A stretch of DNA of 8,723 nt from Candidatus Latescibacterota bacterium (GTDB taxonomy: Bacteria > Krumholzibacteriota > Krumholzibacteriia > WVZY01 > JAKEHA01): assembly GCA_022615275.1 (NCBI GenBank), contig JAKEHA010000067.1:1-8723 (forward strand). The letters run 5' to 3'. The notes below the pieces were generated by a model. It had not been told where the DNA came from. It made no database searches and saw nothing but the letters and a program-made list of their open reading frames with translations. This document shows, in pieces, positions 6,785 to 8,723 of the stretch. Position 1 is the stretch's first letter. Each line of letters opens with the position of its first letter. Made by a program: the position numbers and the translations under genes.

Positions 6785-7372
6785 ATGACGCGTTTCGCCG
6801 ACGACATGCAGAAGGAGCTGGCCGCGCGTGCCGACCTGATCGCGTCGCTGGACGCCGAGGTCGCGCTGCGCATGAGCGACATTGCGACCGGGGTGATCGC
6901 GAGCCTGCGCGCCGGCGGGACCATCTACGCGTGCGGCAACGGCGGCAGCGCCACCCAGGCCGCCCACTTCGCGGCCGAGTTGGTCGGCCGCTACAAGAAA
7001 GACCGGGCCGCGCTGCCCGCATTCGCGTTGGGCGAGAACAGCGCGGTGGTGACGTCCCTCTCCAACGACTATTCCTTCGACGACGTGTTCGCGCGCCAGA
7101 TCGCCGGCATCGGGAGGCGCGGCGATTGCCTGCTCGCACTCTCCACCAGCGGGACCTCGCGCAACGTGGTGCGCGCATGCCGCGTCGCGGCCGACAAGGG
7201 CGTGCATGTGTTCGCGCTCACGGGCGCGGGCGGGGGCGAGATGGCGCGGCTGGCCGAGGTCACGGTCGCCGTGCCGTCCTCGGACACGCCCCACGTGCAG
7301 GAGCTTCACCTCGCGATCCTGCATATTCTGTGTCGCGTCGTCGAAGCGGAGATGTTCCCGGCCACACCATGA
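6785..7372 (+). CDS. gmhA: Sedoheptulose-7-phosphate isomerase (SIS domain)
   Basis: GmhA converts sedoheptulose 7-phosphate to D-glycero-D-manno-heptose 7-phosphate, the first committed step of ADP- or GDP-heptose synthesis for lipopolysaccharide core or surface glycans. The 195-residue protein has the SIS phosphate-binding segments CGNGGSATQAAHFAAEL (50-66) and LSTSGTSRNV (119-128). The metal and catalytic residues of the E. coli enzyme are all present at the same numbers: H61, E65, Q172 and H180 (QELHLAILH). The conserved ND.SFDDVFARQ stretch is at 94-105. The ATG is 4 bases after the rmlA stop and no Shine-Dalgarno is evident, so translation is probably coupled. The stop overlaps the next start (ATGA). 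The later heptose enzymes (GmhB, HldE or HddA/HddC) are not in view. A DiaA-like SIS protein is the main alternative, but the residue match favours GmhA. Confidence 0.93.
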   Translation: MTRFADDMQKELAARADLIASLDAEVALRMSDIATGVIASLRAGGTIYACGNGGSATQAAHFAAELVGRYKKDRAALPAFALGENSAVVTSLSNDYSFDDVFARQIAGIGRRGDCLLALSTSGTSRNVVRACRVAADKGVHVFALTGAGGGEMARLAEVTVAVPSSDTPHVQELHLAILHILCRVVEAEMFPATP

Positions 7373-8613
7373 CCCTCGCGTCCATTCCGGTTCGCGTCCT
7401 CCAGGTCTCGTTCTTCGCGTTCGCCCTGTTCGCCCCTTTCTCGATCGCAGGGATGAACATCGCCTTCGGCTTCGGCATGCTGGCGTGGCTCGCCTCGCTG
7501 GCGTCTCGCGGCGCCCCGCGCCCCGCGCTCCACCGGGAACCGCTGGTGTGGGCGTCGCTGCTGTTGGTGGTATCGGCGCTGCCGTCGGTTTTGATGTCGG
7601 AGAACCGACCGCGTGCGATCAAGGACTTCTCGTCTTACTGGCAGTTGCTGATCATCTTCTGGGTCGGGTGCAACGTGCTCGCGGTGAGAATGCGCGAGGT
7701 GTCGTTTTGGACCCTGGCGGTTTCGTCGGCCCTGGCCTGTCTGATGGCGCTGGTGCAGGGGGCGGGCGGCCTCGACCTCGGTTTTCTCGATATTCCCAAG
7801 CGCTATCGCCCCGGCGGGACCCTCTACACGATGACCTTCGCCGGCATCGTGTACCAATTGATCGTGCTCAACTGCTCGCTGCTGTTCACGCGCACGATGC
7901 GTGCGCGCCATCGCGTCGCGCTGGCGGCGGTGGTGGCGCTTCAGATCGCCGCCATCATGTTCACGATGACGCGGGGGGCGTGGCTCGCGCTGATCGCGGG
8001 ACTGGTCGCACTGTGCGTTCTGTTGAGGAACCGCGCGGTGACGCTGGTTGCAGTCGTACTCGCGATCGCGCTGGTGGCGTTCGCGGTCGGCGCCCACAAG
8101 GGGCGCTCCATTCCCGAGCTGGTGCGCTCCGGGCTCGACATCGACGCCTCCACGCGCATCGTGCTATGGGACATCGCGTGGGATCTGTTCAAACAGCATC
8201 CACTCACGGGCGTGGGGATGGGTGACTACACCATCGAGGCGGACAAGCTCCTGGCGGGGCGTCGCGTCACCACGACGGTCGACACGCACAACGTGTATCT
8301 GCATATCCTGGCGACGCGGGGCATCATCGGCTTCGTCCCCTTCGTGCTGTTCTGGGCCGTGCTCCTGCGACGAATGCTGCGCATGCGGCGGCGTCTGGAG
8401 AAGGGATCCCTCGACTATCAGTACGTGGTGGGGGCGATGGCCGCGACGATCGCGGTGCTGGTGGGCGCCTTGACCGAACTCAACATCGACGACAGCGAAG
8501 TCTTCATGGTGTTCATGTTCTCGATGGGGCTGGCTCTGTCGCCGTCGTTTCTCCCCGCGCCCGGCTACGACGCGCCCGCGCAGCGGCGAAAGAACGATTC
8601 CCAGCGCTCGTAG
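7369..8613 (+). CDS. O-antigen ligase/polymerase family membrane protein (Wzy_C domain)
   Basis: This is an inner-membrane enzyme that moves undecaprenyl-linked glycan onto an acceptor (WaaL-like) or chains units together (Wzy-like) on the periplasmic side. The 414 residues hold about ten hydrophobic segments, for example near 12-45, 58-76, 90-105, 112-130, 153-173, 183-200, 204-219, 224-241, 317-334 and 353-369. The family signature is clear: TMTRGAWLALIAG with R202, then a large periplasmic loop (about 242-316) with ASTRIVLWDIAWDLFKQHPLTGVG, and THNVYLHILATRGIIGF with H307, which matches the conserved essential His of this family. It begins at ATG 7369, overlapping the gmhA stop by four bases. 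A longer open frame upstream is only the shifted frame of gmhA. The last 49 bases overlap a convergent gene. Ligase and polymerase cannot be told apart by sequence alone. Confidence 0.9.
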   Translation: MTLASIPVRVLQVSFFAFALFAPFSIAGMNIAFGFGMLAWLASLASRGAPRPALHREPLVWASLLLVVSALPSVLMSENRPRAIKDFSSYWQLLIIFWVGCNVLAVRMREVSFWTLAVSSALACLMALVQGAGGLDLGFLDIPKRYRPGGTLYTMTFAGIVYQLIVLNCSLLFTRTMRARHRVALAAVVALQIAAIMFTMTRGAWLALIAGLVALCVLLRNRAVTLVAVVLAIALVAFAVGAHKGRSIPELVRSGLDIDASTRIVLWDIAWDLFKQHPLTGVGMGDYTIEADKLLAGRRVTTTVDTHNVYLHILATRGIIGFVPFVLFWAVLLRRMLRMRRRLEKGSLDYQYVVGAMAATIAVLVGALTELNIDDSEVFMVFMFSMGLALSPSFLPAPGYDAPAQRRKNDSQRS

Positions 8614-8723
8614 ACGGCGTGGCCGTGGTAGGGCGCCATCGACGCGCGCGCGCGTTCGCCCATCAGACGCCTCGCGTCCGCGTCGCTCATGAGATCGGCG
8701 AGCGCCGCCGCGAGTGCAGGGGC
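8565..8723 (-). CDS. Group 1 (GT4-like) glycosyltransferase, C-terminal 52 residues only
   Basis: On the - strand an open frame runs from the window edge to TAG at 8567-8565. Its residues include ALAAALADLMSDADARRLMG, then ERARASM and AVYERWESFF. This is the usual C-terminal helix pattern of GT4 glycosyltransferases: a helix that ends in LL.D...R..MG..AR, then a short loop and a WE.LF helix. Such enzymes add sugars from nucleotide donors to lipid-linked glycans at the cytoplasmic face, which suits the neighbouring polysaccharide genes. The gene runs toward the ligase gene and overlaps its 3' end by 49 bases, so no room remains for a terminator between them. The catalytic parts are outside the window; the call rests on the tail pattern and the context. 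Confidence 0.7.
   Translation of the reverse strand, partial: APALAAALADLMSDADARRLMGERARASMAPYHGHAVYERWESFFRRCAGAS

Noticed and set aside
5503..6924. A 473-codon open frame on the - strand across the end of the SLBB gene, rmlA and the start of gmhA
   Set aside because: It spans three clear + strand genes and its composition is that of an antisense shadow (Asp, His, Ala and Val rich, no motif).
6931..7368. A 146-codon N-terminal extension of the ligase-like gene
   Set aside because: It is the shifted frame of gmhA and is full of Arg and Gly. The hydrophobic protein starts naturally at ATG 7369 with an ATGA overlap.
8643..8654. (CG)6 run that might form Z-DNA
   Set aside because: It is short and explained by Ala-Arg codons in the - strand glycosyltransferase; such runs are expected at this G+C content.
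1..8723. CRISPR array, insertion sequence, tRNA, rRNA, riboswitch or new defence system
   Set aside because: Almost every base belongs to a recognisable housekeeping or polysaccharide gene. I saw no spaced repeats, transposase, terminal inverted repeats or structured RNA signature.

Overview
This is a high-G+C (roughly two thirds, judged by eye) bacterial chromosomal segment. It is packed with genes and has no intergenic gap longer than 27 bases. It looks like a Gram-negative or otherwise diderm organism, because it carries an outer-membrane-type polysaccharide export protein, a GmhA sedoheptulose-7-phosphate isomerase and an O-antigen ligase/polymerase family protein. The species cannot be fixed from the sequence alone. 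The recA-recX-alaS order also occurs in Escherichia coli, but the long N-terminal part of RecX, the alanine-rich RecA tail and the long-form RmlA do not look like Enterobacteria. A deep-branching lineage of the Gemmatimonadota or Eisenbacteria kind would fit, but that is a guess.

Layout. The left part is a housekeeping block on the + strand: the 3' two thirds of recA (cut by the window edge), recX, and a full-length alaS. Twenty-two bases after alaS, still on the + strand, a cell-surface polysaccharide block begins: a periplasmic/outer-membrane SLBB-repeat export protein, a long-form glucose-1-phosphate thymidylyltransferase, gmhA, and a membrane protein of the O-antigen ligase/polymerase family. 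At the right edge a convergent - strand gene begins. Only its last 52 codons are visible; they look like the C-terminus of a group 1 (GT4) glycosyltransferase, and they overlap the 3' end of the ligase gene by 49 bases.

How the genes fit together. RecA and RecX are a recombinase and its modulator, and AlaRS charges tRNA-Ala. The second block would supply an activated sugar (RmlA) and the first step of heptose synthesis (GmhA), join or polymerise glycans on the periplasmic side (ligase/polymerase), and export a polysaccharide (SLBB protein). Because all + strand genes are nearly touching, with a 4-base ATGA overlap in one case, the whole stretch could be read as one transcription unit.

I do not see a new defence system, mobile element, CRISPR array or RNA gene. 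The best leads are smaller: the thymidylyltransferase gene has no ATG, GTG or TTG at its proper start and appears to begin at ATC behind a strong ribosome binding site; an intrinsic-terminator-like hairpin with a T run lies inside the first codons of recX; a short stretch of clearly different codon use lies at a domain boundary in alaS; and the RecA tail is basic at its end.
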